64,000 nucleotides of DNA from Chloroflexota bacterium (lineage in GTDB: Bacteria > Chloroflexota > Anaerolineae > Anaerolineales > DRMV01), in contig DRMV01000048.1 of the NCBI GenBank assembly GCA_011322445.1, positions 109,539 through 173,538 on the forward strand, read 5' to 3'. The first letter of the stretch is position 1, and each line of letters begins with the position of its first letter. Both the position numbers and the translations under genes were made by a program. Below the pieces are notes generated by a model. That model did no database searches. It saw nothing but the letters and a program-made list of their open reading frames with translations, and was not told where the DNA came from. Below, piece by piece: positions 47,339 through 54,459 of the stretch.

Positions 47339-48277
47339 GTGCTTTCAGAGGCTCCTCTTCCCGAAAACTACCGCGCTGGCTTCGTTGCCCTGGCCGGACG
47401 CCCCAACGTCGGCAAATCGACCCTGATGAACGCCCTGTTGGGGCAGAAAATCGCCGCGGTCTCCCCCCGGCCGCAGACCACCCGCAAGCGCCAGTTGGGC
47501 ATCTTTACCACCGAGCGCGGCCAAATCGTCTTCGTGGACGCACCCGGCATCCACAAGCCCCGCCACAAACTCGGCGAGGCAATGAACTACGAGGCGCTTT
47601 CCACCTGGGACGACGTCGACCTCATCCTCTTCATGGTCGATGGCTCCAACCTCCCCCACCCCGAAGACCGCCTGGTGGCCGAATTCCTGCAGCAGACCGC
47701 CAAAGACCTGCCGGTGCTCATCGTTTTCAACAAGGTGGACCTCACCCCGAAAGACCGGCTGGAAGCCTACCAGGCCATGTATCGCGAACTGCTGCCGGAA
47801 GCCCCGCTCATCCCGATTTCAGCACTCACCGGCGAAGGGCTGGACACGCTGCTGGACGCGATTTTCAAGCAGCTGCCCGTCAGCCCGCCCTACTACGACG
47901 AAGAAACCCTCACCGACCTCACCGAGCGGGAAATCGCCGCCGACCTGATTCGGGAAGCCGCGCTGCTGCACCTGCGCGACGAAGTGCCCCACGCCCTCGC
48001 GGTGCGCATCGACGAATTCAAGGAACGCGGTGAGCACGGCGCGTACATCGCGGCCACCCTGTTCGTGGAACGCGACTCCCAAAAGGGCATCGTCATCGGC
48101 AAGGGCGGGGCGATGCTGAAGAAAATTGGCAGCACGGCGCGGCAGTCCATCGAAGCCATGAGCGGGCGCAAAGTGTTTCTCGACCTGCGGGTGAAGGTGC
48201 GCAAGAACTGGCGCAACGACGCCAGCACCCTGCGCTGGTTCGGCTTCCGCCTGCCGCCTGCAAAGAAGGAGCGCTGA
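47339..48277 (+). CDS. era: GTPase Era
   Basis: 312 residues from a GTG start at 47339. GRPNVGKSTLMNALLGQK (G1), TTRKRQ (G2), VDAPGIHKPRH (G3, DxPG), FNKVDL (G4, NKxD) and SAL (G5) are all present; the C-terminal KH domain has VIGKGGAMLKKIGSTARQSIE (GxxG loop). Era binds the 3' end of 16S rRNA and assists 30S assembly. The spacing to the YhhN-like gene is 2 bp, so the two are cotranscribed. Length and motifs are normal for the family. Confidence 0.97.
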   Translation: MLSEAPLPENYRAGFVALAGRPNVGKSTLMNALLGQKIAAVSPRPQTTRKRQLGIFTTERGQIVFVDAPGIHKPRHKLGEAMNYEALSTWDDVDLILFMVDGSNLPHPEDRLVAEFLQQTAKDLPVLIVFNKVDLTPKDRLEAYQAMYRELLPEAPLIPISALTGEGLDTLLDAIFKQLPVSPPYYDEETLTDLTEREIAADLIREAALLHLRDEVPHALAVRIDEFKERGEHGAYIAATLFVERDSQKGIVIGKGGAMLKKIGSTARQSIEAMSGRKVFLDLRVKVRKNWRNDASTLRWFGFRLPPAKKER

Positions 48278-48279
48278 CC

Positions 48280-48972
48280 ATGTGGACGACCTGGCTGGGC
48301 GCGGCCATCGCCATCGCTCTGTGGGACTGGTTCGCGGTGGCACTTTCCCGCCGCCGAATGGGCTATTTCACCAAACCGGCCGTCATCGTGGCGTTGTTGG
48401 GGGCGGTGCTGGCCGCTTCGGCATCCCTCGGCAGCCCCACCCCGCTGCTCTCGTGGGTGGTGGTGGCGCTGGTTTTCTCGCTCGCGGGCGATGTCTTCCT
48501 CATGCTCCCCCGGGAACGCTTCACGTGGGGGCTGGGGGCCTTCCTGCTGGCGCACGTGGCTTACCTGATTGCTTTCAACCTTACCGCCCCCGCCTTCACA
48601 GCCTGGACTGCTGGCCTTGCTATTGGTGTAGGCATGCTCGCGGGCAAATTCTACGAGCGGTTGATCACCGCCTTGAACGCGTCGGGCAAAGGCTTCCTGA
48701 AAAAGCCCGTTGCGGCCTACACCCTCGCCATCAGCCTGATGGTGCTCTCCGCGCTCATGCTGCCCTTCCGCACCGACATCCCTCGCAGCGGGGCGCTGGC
48801 CGTGGCCGTCGGGGCAGTGCTCTTTTTCGCCTCCGACGGCGTGCTGGCCTGGAACCGCTTTGTGCGGCCCATTCCACACGGCAGGCTGTTCACCCGCATC
48901 CTCTACCATGTGGGGCAAATCGCCATCGTGCTCGGCGTCATCGTCATCGTCGGCGCCCCGCTGCCTTCCTGA
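48280..48972 (+). CDS. YhhN-family (lysoplasmalogenase-like) membrane protein
   Basis: 230 residues with seven or eight membrane helices. MGYFTKPAVIVALL, ALVFSLAGDVFLMLPRERFTWGLGAFLLAHVAYLIAF (the SLxGDxFLM...GLxxFLxAHxxY pattern) and FFASDGVLAWNRF are YhhN/TMEM86 signatures, whose conserved Asp residues are thought catalytic. TMEM86B cleaves the vinyl ether of lysoplasmalogens; whether this bacterium makes plasmalogens is not shown here. It lies 2 bp after era. Confidence 0.9.
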   Translation: MWTTWLGAAIAIALWDWFAVALSRRRMGYFTKPAVIVALLGAVLAASASLGSPTPLLSWVVVALVFSLAGDVFLMLPRERFTWGLGAFLLAHVAYLIAFNLTAPAFTAWTAGLAIGVGMLAGKFYERLITALNASGKGFLKKPVAAYTLAISLMVLSALMLPFRTDIPRSGALAVAVGAVLFFASDGVLAWNRFVRPIPHGRLFTRILYHVGQIAIVLGVIVIVGAPLPS

Positions 48973-48979
48973 AAAGCCA

Positions 48980-48988
48980 TGATATAAT
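48980..48988 (+). promoter_or_regulatory. Extended -10 promoter of the DUF4332 gene, TGA-TATAAT
   Basis: A perfect TATAAT with the TG-n extension lies about 70 bp upstream of the next gene. A 3/6 match to -35 is all that is seen 16 bp upstream. Confidence 0.65.
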
Positions 48989-49057
48989 GGATAAAAGCAG
49001 TCAACATGCCCATGGGGGCACCCTTCGTCTTTTCATCCTTTCAAGGAGCAAGAAATT

Positions 49058-49462
49058 ATGGCTAAATTGGAAGCAATCGAAGGCATTGGCGACGTCTATG
49101 CCGGGAAACTACGCGCCGCGGGTGTGCGCGGCACCAACGACCTGTTGAAAAAAGGCAGCACCAAGCAGGGGCGGCAGGCTCTTGCCGAGCTGGCCGGCGT
49201 GAGCGAAAAACTGGTGCTCGAATGGGTCAACCATGCCGACCTGTTCCGCATCAAGGGCATTGGGCCCGAGTACGCCGACCTGCTGGAAGAAGCCGGGGTA
49301 GACACCGTGGTGGAACTCGCCCAGCGCAACCCCGACAACCTCTACGCCAAACTGGTCGAGGTCAACAAAGCAAAGAAACTGGTGCGCCGCCTGCCCACGC
49401 AAAACATGGTGAAGGCGTGGATCGCCCAGGCCAAAGAATTGCCGCGCATCATCCAGTACTAA
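49058..49462 (+). CDS. DUF4332 helix-hairpin-helix protein
   Basis: 134 residues with two helix-hairpin-helix-like units: LEAIEGIGDVYAGKLRAAGV near the N-terminus and LFRIKGIGPEYADLLEEAGVDTVVELAQRNPDNLYAKL in the middle (the G(I/V)G hairpins that contact DNA backbone in other HhH proteins). This is the DUF4332 pattern, whose function is unknown. AAGGAG precedes the ATG. It has its own extended -10 promoter and a downstream GC hairpin, so it is probably a single-gene unit with strong expression. Confidence 0.85.
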   Translation: MAKLEAIEGIGDVYAGKLRAAGVRGTNDLLKKGSTKQGRQALAELAGVSEKLVLEWVNHADLFRIKGIGPEYADLLEEAGVDTVVELAQRNPDNLYAKLVEVNKAKKLVRRLPTQNMVKAWIAQAKELPRIIQY

Positions 49463-49484
49463 CCCATTTGCCTCAACGTATTCC

Positions 49485-49506
49485 GGGGGGCGCGCTTGCG
49501 CCCCCC
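49485..49506 (+). terminator. GC hairpin after the DUF4332 gene
   Basis: A 9-bp perfect stem (49485-49493 with 49498-49506, loop GCTT) lies 22 bp after the stop and immediately before trmB. No U-tract follows; it may slow transcription or be a processing site. Confidence 0.55.
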
Positions 49507-49526
49507 GCCGCACGTCTGGAGTGCCG

Positions 49527-50321
49527 ATGAACGACACCCTGCCCAGAAAACATCGCGGGGCTATCCGCCGCGGGCGCGGCAAACTTGAGATCGACCCCCG
49601 GCAACTGGCCGAAATCTGGCTGCGCCAGCAACGGGAAGGCAAGGGCCTGATTGGCGGTGACCCCACGCGCCGCCCCCGCTGGAAACACCCCGCGCCGCCT
49701 GAACCCGCCCCCTGGTATCGCCACGGGCTGGCTTCCCCGGCACACACTCAAAGGCTATACGAATTCCTCGCTGCCGCCCCCCTGGAAGTGGAAATCGGTG
49801 CGGGCGACGGGCGCTTCATCATCGCCTGGGCACAGCGCCATCCCCAGCACCATTTCCTCGCCTTTGAGGTGCGCTGGAAGTACACTCACCGCATGTATGA
49901 GCGGGCGCGAAAACGCGGCCTCACCAACCTTTGGGTGAGCGACAACGACGCCCGCGTCGTCATCCCCGACGTGCTGCCCGACGCAAGCGTCGAAGTCTTC
50001 CACATCCTGATGCCCGATCCGTGGTGGAAGCCCAAACACCAGGCCAAGCGGCTGCTTGCGCCGTGGTTCATCGGCATCCTGGCGCGCAAACTCAAGCCAG
50101 GCGGCATTCTGCGGGTGGAAACCGACGTGGAAGGCTACCCCGAATTTGTGGAAACCTTAGTGGCTGCCGAGCCTCTTTTTGCCCCCCACAACCCCGCGCT
50201 GGAAGCCCGCTTTGCCGACGCGCCCCTCACCACCCGGCAAATCTGGTGCCGCGACCACGGCGTGCCGGTTTATCGGCTGTTTTTCCAACGCAAGGAAACC
50301 ACCACCGGTCACGCCGAGTGA
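49527..50321 (+). CDS. trmB: tRNA (guanine-N7-)-methyltransferase
   Basis: 264 residues from the ATG at 49527 (GGAG 5 bp upstream; a GTG at 49521 is an alternative). VEIGAGDGRFIIAWAQRHPQ is the SAM-binding motif, FEVRWKYTHRMYERARKRGL the second, and FHILMPDPWWKPKHQAKRLL the catalytic TrmB signature (PDPWxKxxHxKRR). It makes m7G46 in tRNA. The N-terminal ~85 residues are basic and longer than in E. coli TrmB. The stop lies 33 bp from the convergent bactofilin-like gene. Confidence 0.94.
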   Translation: MNDTLPRKHRGAIRRGRGKLEIDPRQLAEIWLRQQREGKGLIGGDPTRRPRWKHPAPPEPAPWYRHGLASPAHTQRLYEFLAAAPLEVEIGAGDGRFIIAWAQRHPQHHFLAFEVRWKYTHRMYERARKRGLTNLWVSDNDARVVIPDVLPDASVEVFHILMPDPWWKPKHQAKRLLAPWFIGILARKLKPGGILRVETDVEGYPEFVETLVAAEPLFAPHNPALEARFADAPLTTRQIWCRDHGVPVYRLFFQRKETTTGHAE

Positions 50322-50354
50322 CCAAGCCGCCCGGCCTGACCGGTGGAAAGCGCG

Positions 50355-51419
50355 CTACGCTGACGCCGTCGGGCCTTCCGACGAAGCAGCATCAACCACC
50401 ACACTCTCGCCGTGGCCTTTGCCGCGGTGCTGCTGCGAGAATTCCCACAACACCAGCAGCACTGCCCCAAAGCCCAGTGCCTCTGCCAGAAAGCCAGGGA
50501 TCCACCCCACACAAGGGATGATATTCAACAGCCCCGCCACCAACGTCAACAAGAAAGTGCCCACCGCGCCGCTCACAGCAGGGTGCCAGGCCACATGGCC
50601 TACCTCCGCCAGCCGGTCGCCAAGCAACAGGCCCAACACCAGCCAGCCATACAGCCCCAAAGCAGCCACCGCTACGGCCATAACCAAAGCCAACGGCAAA
50701 AGCAGCAACGTAATCGCCATAGCCAGCAGCACCACAGGCAACAGCGCCGCCGCCAACAGCCCCACACCACCGGCTACGAGCGGCGCTTTTTCAATTTCCT
50801 CGATGACCTTGCGCGAGGGCCCCTCAAGGAACAGGAACAACATCGCGGCCAACACTGCCAGCGCCAGCGCATAGAACACCGCCAGCATGCCCCGCCACAG
50901 CCAGCGAGCCAGGAAATTCACCGCCCCGATGGGGGCACTGTGCGCGTGTTGCCACGGCCAAAAGAACGCATGCTGCGGCCCTTCCATAAAAATGCGTACC
51001 TGCGCCCCCGACATCATCTGAACGCCACCGCTGACGACATGCACCTTGCCTTTGACTACTGCGTTTCGCTCGAAGTGAACCTTGCCCCCAATCAGCCGCA
51101 CGTCGCCGTCTACCTGCCCGTCTATCCACGCCTCTCCGCCGGTGACGGTGACGTTCCCCTTCACTGTCCCCTTCATCACCAGCGTGCCGCCGATGACTTT
51201 CGCGTCGCCTGTCACCACCGCCTGCGGGGCAACGGTTGCCTTCCCGCCGATCACCGTGAGGTCGCCTTGCAGTATCTGGCCCGGTGGGAGGGTGTATTCT
51301 CCGCCCCAAACCACTTTGCCTTCCTGCGGGCTTCGTGCCCACGCCGGAGAAGTCCCTAATGCTGCAACTGCCAGCAGGAAAACCACCAGCAACCCGATGC
51401 GCCATTCTGTCTTGCGCAT
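50355..51419 (-). CDS. Membrane protein with bactofilin-like (polymer-forming) extracytoplasmic domain
   Basis: 354 residues. A signal peptide ends GTSPAWA at about residue 28. Residues 35-145 are a short beta-solenoid with repeating GDxxVxGGxxxxxG pattern (LQGDLTVIGGKATV, GDAKVIGGTLVMKGTVKG, VDGDVRLIGGKVHFE), like bactofilins and other polymer-forming proteins. The remaining half has about five membrane segments, one Gly/Leu/Val-rich. Many such proteins in Chloroflexota have this combination and unknown function. The N-terminus faces outside if the signal is cleaved, so it is not a cytosolic cytoskeleton. AAGGAGG lies upstream of the ATG. Confidence 0.75.
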   Translation of the reverse strand: MRKTEWRIGLLVVFLLAVAALGTSPAWARSPQEGKVVWGGEYTLPPGQILQGDLTVIGGKATVAPQAVVTGDAKVIGGTLVMKGTVKGNVTVTGGEAWIDGQVDGDVRLIGGKVHFERNAVVKGKVHVVSGGVQMMSGAQVRIFMEGPQHAFFWPWQHAHSAPIGAVNFLARWLWRGMLAVFYALALAVLAAMLFLFLEGPSRKVIEEIEKAPLVAGGVGLLAAALLPVVLLAMAITLLLLPLALVMAVAVAALGLYGWLVLGLLLGDRLAEVGHVAWHPAVSGAVGTFLLTLVAGLLNIIPCVGWIPGFLAEALGFGAVLLVLWEFSQQHRGKGHGESVVVDAASSEGPTASA

Positions 51420-51455
51420 GACACCCTCCTTGAAGGTATCGAAACACCGATTTTC

Positions 51456-52337
51456 TTATACCTCATCATACCACGAACGGAAGCCCTCGCCCAACGCCTC
51501 CGCTGCGTGTCCTATCACCATGAAGGCTTTGGGGTCGGCTTCCCGTACCAGGGCTTTGAGGGGGCCAACCTCGGCGCGCGTCACCACGCAGTAGAGCACC
51601 GTGCGCTTGCGGCCGGTATAGGCGCCGCGGGCATCCAGCAGCGTCACGCCCCGGTTGAGATGTTGCAAAATGCTCGCTGCCACATCGGCTGGTCGCTCAC
51701 TTACAATTAACGCCGTGCGCACCACGTTGGAGCCTTCCGTCACGGCCTCGGCAGCTACTCCGGCAATGTAAAGCGTGACGATGGCATACAGCGCCTGGTC
51801 CCATCCAAAGGAAACGCCCGCGAGCAACATCACCGCAGCGTCTGAAAAGAGGTAACTCTGGGAAATTGGAATGTGTCGCCAGCGGGTGAGAATGCGGGCG
51901 AGGATGTCGGTGCCGCCGCTGGTGCCGCGGCCGCGGTAAATCAACCCGGCCCCCAGGCCGCCAATCACGCCACCGTAAAGCACATTCAGCATCGGGTCAG
52001 CCGTCAGGCCGTGGGCGGGCAAAAACGGCGCGAGGCCATCGACCAGCACCGAAAAGAGCACCGTGGTCACCGCGGTCCGCACGGCAAAGCGCGCCCCGCC
52101 GAGAAAACGCCACCCCAGCGCAAAAAGGGGGATGTTGAAAACAAGGGTTAGCGCGCCAATTGGCCAGCCGGTGTAGTAGTTGATGATTTGCGCCAGGCCG
52201 CTCACCCCGCCCGCAGCAAGATGCGCGGGCACGAGGAACAAATCCAGCGAAAGCGCCAGTAACAACGCTCCCACGGCAAGGTAAGCGTAATCACGCACGT
52301 TCCGCCATGAAAAAACGGCTTTGAAATTCACGGTCAC
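51456..52337 (-). CDS. YitT-family membrane protein
   Basis: 293 residues from a GTG at 52337 (GAGGTG upstream). The N-terminal half has five to six membrane helices (YitT_membrane/DUF161: LALSLDLFLVPAHLAAGGVSGLAQII, GGLGAGLIYRGRGTSGGTDILARIL); the C-terminal ~80 residues are a soluble DUF2179 domain (VLYCVVTRAEVGPLKALVREADPKAFMVIGHAAEALGEGF). Function is unknown; the soluble domain may sense a small molecule. It ends about 35 bp from the bactofilin-like gene start on the same strand. Confidence 0.9.
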   Translation of the reverse strand: MTVNFKAVFSWRNVRDYAYLAVGALLLALSLDLFLVPAHLAAGGVSGLAQIINYYTGWPIGALTLVFNIPLFALGWRFLGGARFAVRTAVTTVLFSVLVDGLAPFLPAHGLTADPMLNVLYGGVIGGLGAGLIYRGRGTSGGTDILARILTRWRHIPISQSYLFSDAAVMLLAGVSFGWDQALYAIVTLYIAGVAAEAVTEGSNVVRTALIVSERPADVAASILQHLNRGVTLLDARGAYTGRKRTVLYCVVTRAEVGPLKALVREADPKAFMVIGHAAEALGEGFRSWYDEV

Positions 52338-52362
52338 GGGGGCACCTCGAGGATTGGCGTTT

Positions 52363-52378
52363 AGTCGTTTAGTCAGGT
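52363..52378 (+). repeat. Left copy of a 16-bp direct repeat flanking the toxin-antitoxin pair
   Basis: AGTCGTTTAGTCAGGT occurs exactly here and at 53173-53188, 810 bp apart, on both sides of the antitoxin/toxin genes. It lies in a longer low-complexity GTCGTTTAGTC/GTCGTTTGGTC stretch (52355-52440). Confidence 0.9.
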
Positions 52379-52455
52379 AGTCGTTTGGTCATTTCGTCGA
52401 GTCGTCGGGGGGTCGGTTCGTCAGTGCACCGGTTGGGCAGGTAGTCACCGCAGAC

Positions 52456-52484
52456 TTGACAAAGCCTGCAATATCCTCCATAAC
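52456..52484 (+). promoter_or_regulatory. Promoter of the antitoxin gene, TTGACA-N17-CATAAC
   Basis: A consensus -35 (52456-52461) is followed after 17 bp by CATAAC (52479-52484), a weaker -10. The operator-like inverted repeat starts at the end of the -10. Confidence 0.75.
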
Positions 52485-52502
52485 GGTTCCAAAACGGAAC
52501 CG
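52484..52502 (+). promoter_or_regulatory. Perfect inverted repeat, candidate antitoxin operator
   Basis: CGGTTCC (52484-52490) and GGAACCG (52496-52502) form a 7-bp perfect dyad around AAAAC, between the -10 and the start codon. Ribbon-helix-helix antitoxins typically bind such short dyads to repress their own operon. Confidence 0.75.
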
Positions 52503-52517
52503 CGACGGAGGCTTTCC

Positions 52518-52760
52518 ATGCCCACACTCACGATTAAAAACATTCCCAACGAGCTCTATGCCCAACTCAAACGCCGCGCCGAAATCAACCGGCGCAGCCT
52601 GAACAGCGAAGTCATCGTCTGCCTGGAATATGCTATCCGCAGTCACAAAATTGCCCCAGAAGCGTATGTGGAAAGGGCGCGGCAGTTACGCGAAAAAACA
52701 GCCCATTATCTTATCACCGATGAGGCATTCAACGCCGCCAAACGGGAAGGCCGACCATGA
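52518..52760 (+). CDS. FitA/VapB-like ribbon-helix-helix antitoxin
   Basis: 80 residues. PTLTIKNIPNELYAQLKRRAEINRRSLNSEVIVCLEYAI is an Arc/FitA-type RHH domain (beta strand TLTIKNIP, two helices, SLNSEV). The C-terminal tail would bind and block the toxin. GGAGG lies about 8 bp upstream. It overlaps the toxin gene by 4 bp, as in vapBC/fitAB operons. Its own promoter region holds an operator-like inverted repeat. Confidence 0.9.
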   Translation: MPTLTIKNIPNELYAQLKRRAEINRRSLNSEVIVCLEYAIRSHKIAPEAYVERARQLREKTAHYLITDEAFNAAKREGRP

Positions 52761-53182
52761 TCGTCGTTGATACAAATATCATCGGCTATCTGTACTTGCA
52801 CAGCCCGCGCTCATCCCAAGCAGAACAAGCCCTTTTCAAGGATTCCACATGGGCCGCGCCCATTCTCTGGCAAAGCGAGTTTAGAAACGTGCTGGCGCAA
52901 TATCTTAGAAAGCGCCTCTTGTCTTTCGAAGATGCCGTGCGCATCATGGAAGAGGCCACCCGCCTGATGGCGGGCCGGGAGTATGCAGTGGCCTCCATGG
53001 CTGTTCTGGCACTGGTCAACACCAGTTCGTGTTCCACATACGACTGCGAATTCGTGGCTTTGGCCAAAGACCTGAAAGTGCCTCTGGTGACGGTAGACAA
53101 ACAAATTCTGCGGGAATTCCCAAACATCGCGGTTTCGCTGGATGCCTTTGTGGGGCAGTCATTTGGTCAGGCAGTCGTTTAG
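52757..53182 (+). CDS. PIN-domain toxin (VapC/FitB-like)
   Basis: 141 residues. IVVDTNIIGYLYLHSP carries the first catalytic Asp (Asp5), LWQSEFRNVL the conserved Glu, and SSCSTYDCEFVALAKDLKVPLVTVDKQI the later acidic residues (YDCEF for the usual YDALY; VDKQI for TxDxxL). PIN toxins cleave tRNA or rRNA. The last 8 or so residues (VGQSFGQAVV) are encoded by the flanking repeat, and the TAG stop at 53180-53182 lies within the GTCGTTTAGTCAG repeat. This suggests the repeat end replaced the original 3' end. Confidence 0.9.
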   Translation: MIVVDTNIIGYLYLHSPRSSQAEQALFKDSTWAAPILWQSEFRNVLAQYLRKRLLSFEDAVRIMEEATRLMAGREYAVASMAVLALVNTSSCSTYDCEFVALAKDLKVPLVTVDKQILREFPNIAVSLDAFVGQSFGQAVV

Positions 53183-53275
53183 TCAGGTCGTTGGGTGGTC
53201 AGGCGGAGGCATTGCAAAACATCTGGGCATCCAGACATCCGGGCATCCGAACACGCCCCACACATCTGGGCTCAC
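53155..53275 (+). repeat. Right-hand repeat region with 16-bp direct repeat and CATCYGGGCATCC repeats
   Basis: The exact AGTCGTTTAGTCAGGT copy is at 53173-53188, among GTCATTTGGTCAGGCAGTC-like units. It is followed (53219-53275) by CATCTGGGCATCCAGACATC and CCGGGCATCCGAAC units. The mixture is the same kind of degenerate repeat seen at 52355-52440. Confidence 0.8.
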
Positions 53276-53305
53276 AATGCGGGTTAAGCATACCCGAAGA
53301 TGCGT

Positions 53306-53311
53306 TACAAT
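53306..53311 (+). promoter_or_regulatory. -10 element of the SpoIIE-type phosphatase gene, likely leaderless
   Basis: TACAAT ends only 6 bp before the ATG at 53318. Transcription would start at or next to the start codon, so the mRNA is probably leaderless. No Shine-Dalgarno is present. Confidence 0.55.
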
Positions 53312-53317
53312 AGAAGC

Positions 53318-54049
53318 ATGGAAGTGCAAATTGCCGTTGCCAAAGTCAAAAAATACGCCACCTCGGAAAGCGGCGACACGCTGGAAGTGGTGGAACGTCC
53401 CAACGGCGGCCTTTCGGTAGTATTGGCCGACGGGCAAAGTTCCGGCCGCGGCGCCAAGCGGGTTTCCAACATGGTGGTGCGGAAGGTCATCAGCCTGCTG
53501 GCGGAAGGCGTGCGCGACGGCGCCGCCGCCCGGGCGGCTTCTGACTACCTCTTCACCGAGCGGCAGGGGCGGGTGCAGGCCACCCTCAACATCCTCTCCG
53601 CCGATCTGCAGACCCGTACCCTGGTTGTCACGCGCAACAACCCCGCGCCGGTGCTGGTGCGCGCCGGAGGCCGCCTGCACCACCTGGATGAGGAAAGCAT
53701 CCCCGTGGGCATCTACCGCGGCACCAGGCCGGTGGTCACTGAACTGCCGCTGGAAGTCGGGATGACCGTTATCATGTTCACCGACGGCATGGTGCACGCG
53801 GGCGCCCGGTATGGCCGTCACCTCGACCTGGAAACCACCCTCCACGCGCTCTTTGCCACCGCTGAGGAAGACAACGAAGGCACCCCCTTGCCGCCGCCCG
53901 CTGAAACCCTCGCTGAAGCGCTGTTGCAAAAAGCCATGCGGCTGGACGAAGGCCGTCCCACCGACGACATCAGCGTTGTGGTGCTTCAAGTCGTACCCCA
54001 TCAAGAAGACGTGCGCGTCCGCCGCATGTTGGTGCGCCTGCCATTATAG
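53318..54049 (+). CDS. SpoIIE-type (PP2C-fold) serine phosphatase
   Basis: 243 residues from the ATG at 53318. LSVVLADGQSSGRGAKRVSNMVVRKVISL has the metal-binding Asp and Gly segment (usual DGxGxGxxA), VMFTDG-like TVIMFTDGMVHAG is the second metal motif, and RPTDDISVVVLQVV the C-terminal DD motif. It is a bare PP2C domain without sensor or kinase. In other bacteria such proteins dephosphorylate anti-anti-sigma factors. No partner anti-sigma genes are adjacent; the next gene, 32 bp downstream, is a P-loop protein. Confidence 0.85.
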   Translation: MEVQIAVAKVKKYATSESGDTLEVVERPNGGLSVVLADGQSSGRGAKRVSNMVVRKVISLLAEGVRDGAAARAASDYLFTERQGRVQATLNILSADLQTRTLVVTRNNPAPVLVRAGGRLHHLDEESIPVGIYRGTRPVVTELPLEVGMTVIMFTDGMVHAGARYGRHLDLETTLHALFATAEEDNEGTPLPPPAETLAEALLQKAMRLDEGRPTDDISVVVLQVVPHQEDVRVRRMLVRLPL

Positions 54050-54081
54050 CAAGCGCCCCTCTGCCCCAACGGGAAGACGCC

Positions 54082-54459
54082 ATGAAACAGCCGCTTGTCG
54101 GCATCGTCGGCCCGTGTGCCGCGGGCAAAAGCACGCTCATCCAGAACCTGGCTGGGCGTGGCTACCGTCTGAAACACATTGCCCAAGAGCACTCCTACGT
54201 CCCCGACATGTGGCAACGGCTCACCCAGCCCGACGTGCTGGTCTTTCTCGACGTCTCTTTCGAGGAATCCAACCGCCGCCGCCCCATGCCGTGGCGCAAA
54301 GCCGACTACCTGGAACAACAGCACCGCCTGCGCCACGCCCGCGAACACGCCGACTTCTACCTGCTCACCGACGGCCTCACGCCGGAAGAAGTCGCCGCAC
54401 GGGTCAAAGCCTTCCTGAAAGATTATCTTGGCAACAGCAGGAGCTCTACGGGAACGTAA
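54082..54459 (+). CDS. Small P-loop nucleotide kinase-like protein
   Basis: 125 residues. VGIVGPCAAGKSTLIQNLAGRGY (residues 6-28) carries a Walker A loop GxxxxGKS, and VLVFLDVSFEESNRRR fits the strand and lid region of small nucleoside/adenylate-kinase-like proteins. RRPMPWRKADYLEQQHRLRHAREHADFYLLTDGLTPEEV follows. Substrate unknown. It is much shorter than typical kinases (about 180-220) but has the core elements. Its 3' end overlaps the convergent lipoprotein gene by 14 bp. It may share a transcript with the phosphatase upstream. Confidence 0.7.
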   Translation: MKQPLVGIVGPCAAGKSTLIQNLAGRGYRLKHIAQEHSYVPDMWQRLTQPDVLVFLDVSFEESNRRRPMPWRKADYLEQQHRLRHAREHADFYLLTDGLTPEEVAARVKAFLKDYLGNSRSSTGT

